This document shows positions 63,767 to 64,000 of a stretch of 64,000 bases of DNA, piece after piece. A program made the position numbers and the translations under genes. The DNA is from Azoarcus sp. DD4 (GTDB lineage Bacteria; Pseudomonadota; Gammaproteobacteria; Burkholderiales; Rhodocyclaceae), in the NCBI RefSeq assembly GCF_006496635.1, contig NZ_CP022958.1, positions 372,001-436,000 on the forward strand, in the 5' to 3' direction. Position 1 is the first letter of the stretch, and each line of letters starts with the position of its first letter. The notes under the pieces were generated by a model that saw only the letters and a list, made by a program, of their open reading frames with translations, had not been told where the DNA came from and did not search any database.

Positions 63767-64000
63767 GGGTGTTCTCCCGCGGCCGTCCGTGCGGCGGCGC
63801 GCCGCCATACCCAAAGTTCCCCGGCTTCCGGATGCATCAGGTTGCCGGCCCGCTCGAAGCCGAGCTTGTCGAGGACGCGGCCGGATGCGTGGTTGTCCGG
63901 CTGGCTGGACGCCCTCACCACCGGCACGCCGTGTTCGGCGGCAATCGCGATCAGCGCTGCGGCCATGCGTGTCGCCACGCCCTGGCCTTCGTTTTCCGGG
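63763..64000 (-). CDS. Second GNAT acetyltransferase, C-terminal part (runs off the right edge)
   Basis: The frame is open to the window edge. ENEGQGVATRMA is the acetyl-CoA loop, then PVVRASSQPDNHASGRVLDK and LGFERAGNLMH give the C-terminal GNAT segment. At least half of the protein lies outside the window. Stop-start overlap with the next GNAT gene suggests co-translation. Confidence 0.8.
   Translation of the reverse strand, partial: PENEGQGVATRMAAALIAIAAEHGVPVVRASSQPDNHASGRVLDKLGFERAGNLMHPEAGELWVWRRAAARTAAGEHP

Overview
The window is about 64 kb of GC-rich chromosomal DNA, densely packed with protein genes. No tRNA, rRNA, CRISPR array or intact insertion sequence was seen. The gene content (complete aerobic phenylacetyl-CoA pathway with a TetR-type PaaR, a PaaN-type aldehyde dehydrogenase, a liv-type ABC importer in the same transcription unit, a ribBX-type riboflavin gene, DsbD/CutA, HU) and codon usage suggest a betaproteobacterium of the Rhodocyclales (Azoarcus/Thauera/Aromatoleum type). 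This placement is inference from gene content, not a database match.

Layout. (1) 1-3.8 kb: cyclophilin-like protein, Tat-exported alpha/beta hydrolase and MFS exporter, divergent from a LysR regulator. (2) 4.0-4.4 kb: decayed vapBC-type toxin-antitoxin remnant. (3) 4.4-10.7 kb: tight six-gene operon (lipoprotein serine hydrolase, DarA-like flavodoxin-fold protein, DarB-like ketosynthase III, unknown 131-aa protein, BtrH_N-type cysteine acyltransferase/peptidase-fold protein, ABC ATPase). It looks like an undescribed lipid or resorcinol-type biosynthesis and export system. (4) 11-12.9 kb: TerB-like protein, MBL-fold hydrolase, cupin. (5) 12.9-30.7 kb: aerobic phenylacetate regulon. paaY and paaN lie on the minus strand; paaGHIK-ABCDE-R-J and a branched-chain-amino-acid-type ABC importer with a fused permease-ATPase lie on the plus strand. 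The divergent promoter region holds a perfect FNR-type box and a TetR-type palindrome.

(6) 30.9-40.6 kb: housekeeping genes: HU, DEAD-box helicase, nusB-ribH-ribBX-ribE, dsbD, cutA, a nitronate monooxygenase-like protein and a helix-hairpin-helix protein. (7) 40.9-47.9 kb: large multi-PAS diguanylate cyclase and small genes. (8) 48.0-55.2 kb: seven-gene catabolic operon (TRAP transporter DctQMP, diaminopropionate ammonia-lyase-like PLP enzyme, M20 Zn amidohydrolase, N-carbamoyl-D-amino-acid-hydrolase-like nitrilase, RpiR regulator), probably for a ureido or carbamoyl amino acid. (9) 55.5-56.5 kb: ohrR-ohr organic peroxide defence with two matching operators. (10) 56.6-64 kb: DMT exporter, ferric-reductase-like flavocytochrome, small cytochrome c, flavin reductase, DUF3025, a deletion scar joining two broken genes, TetR with a divergent solute-binding protein, and two GNAT acetyltransferases, the second running off the edge.

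How the parts work together: PaaK activates phenylacetate, PaaABCDE epoxidises the ring, PaaG isomerises it to the oxepin, PaaN oxidises the ring-opened aldehyde, and PaaH/PaaJ finish beta-oxidation. PaaI and PaaY are thioesterases that rescue CoA, PaaR represses, and the liv importer probably brings in the aromatic acid or a related substrate. The carbamoyl operon likewise couples uptake, decarbamoylation, deamination and its own regulator.
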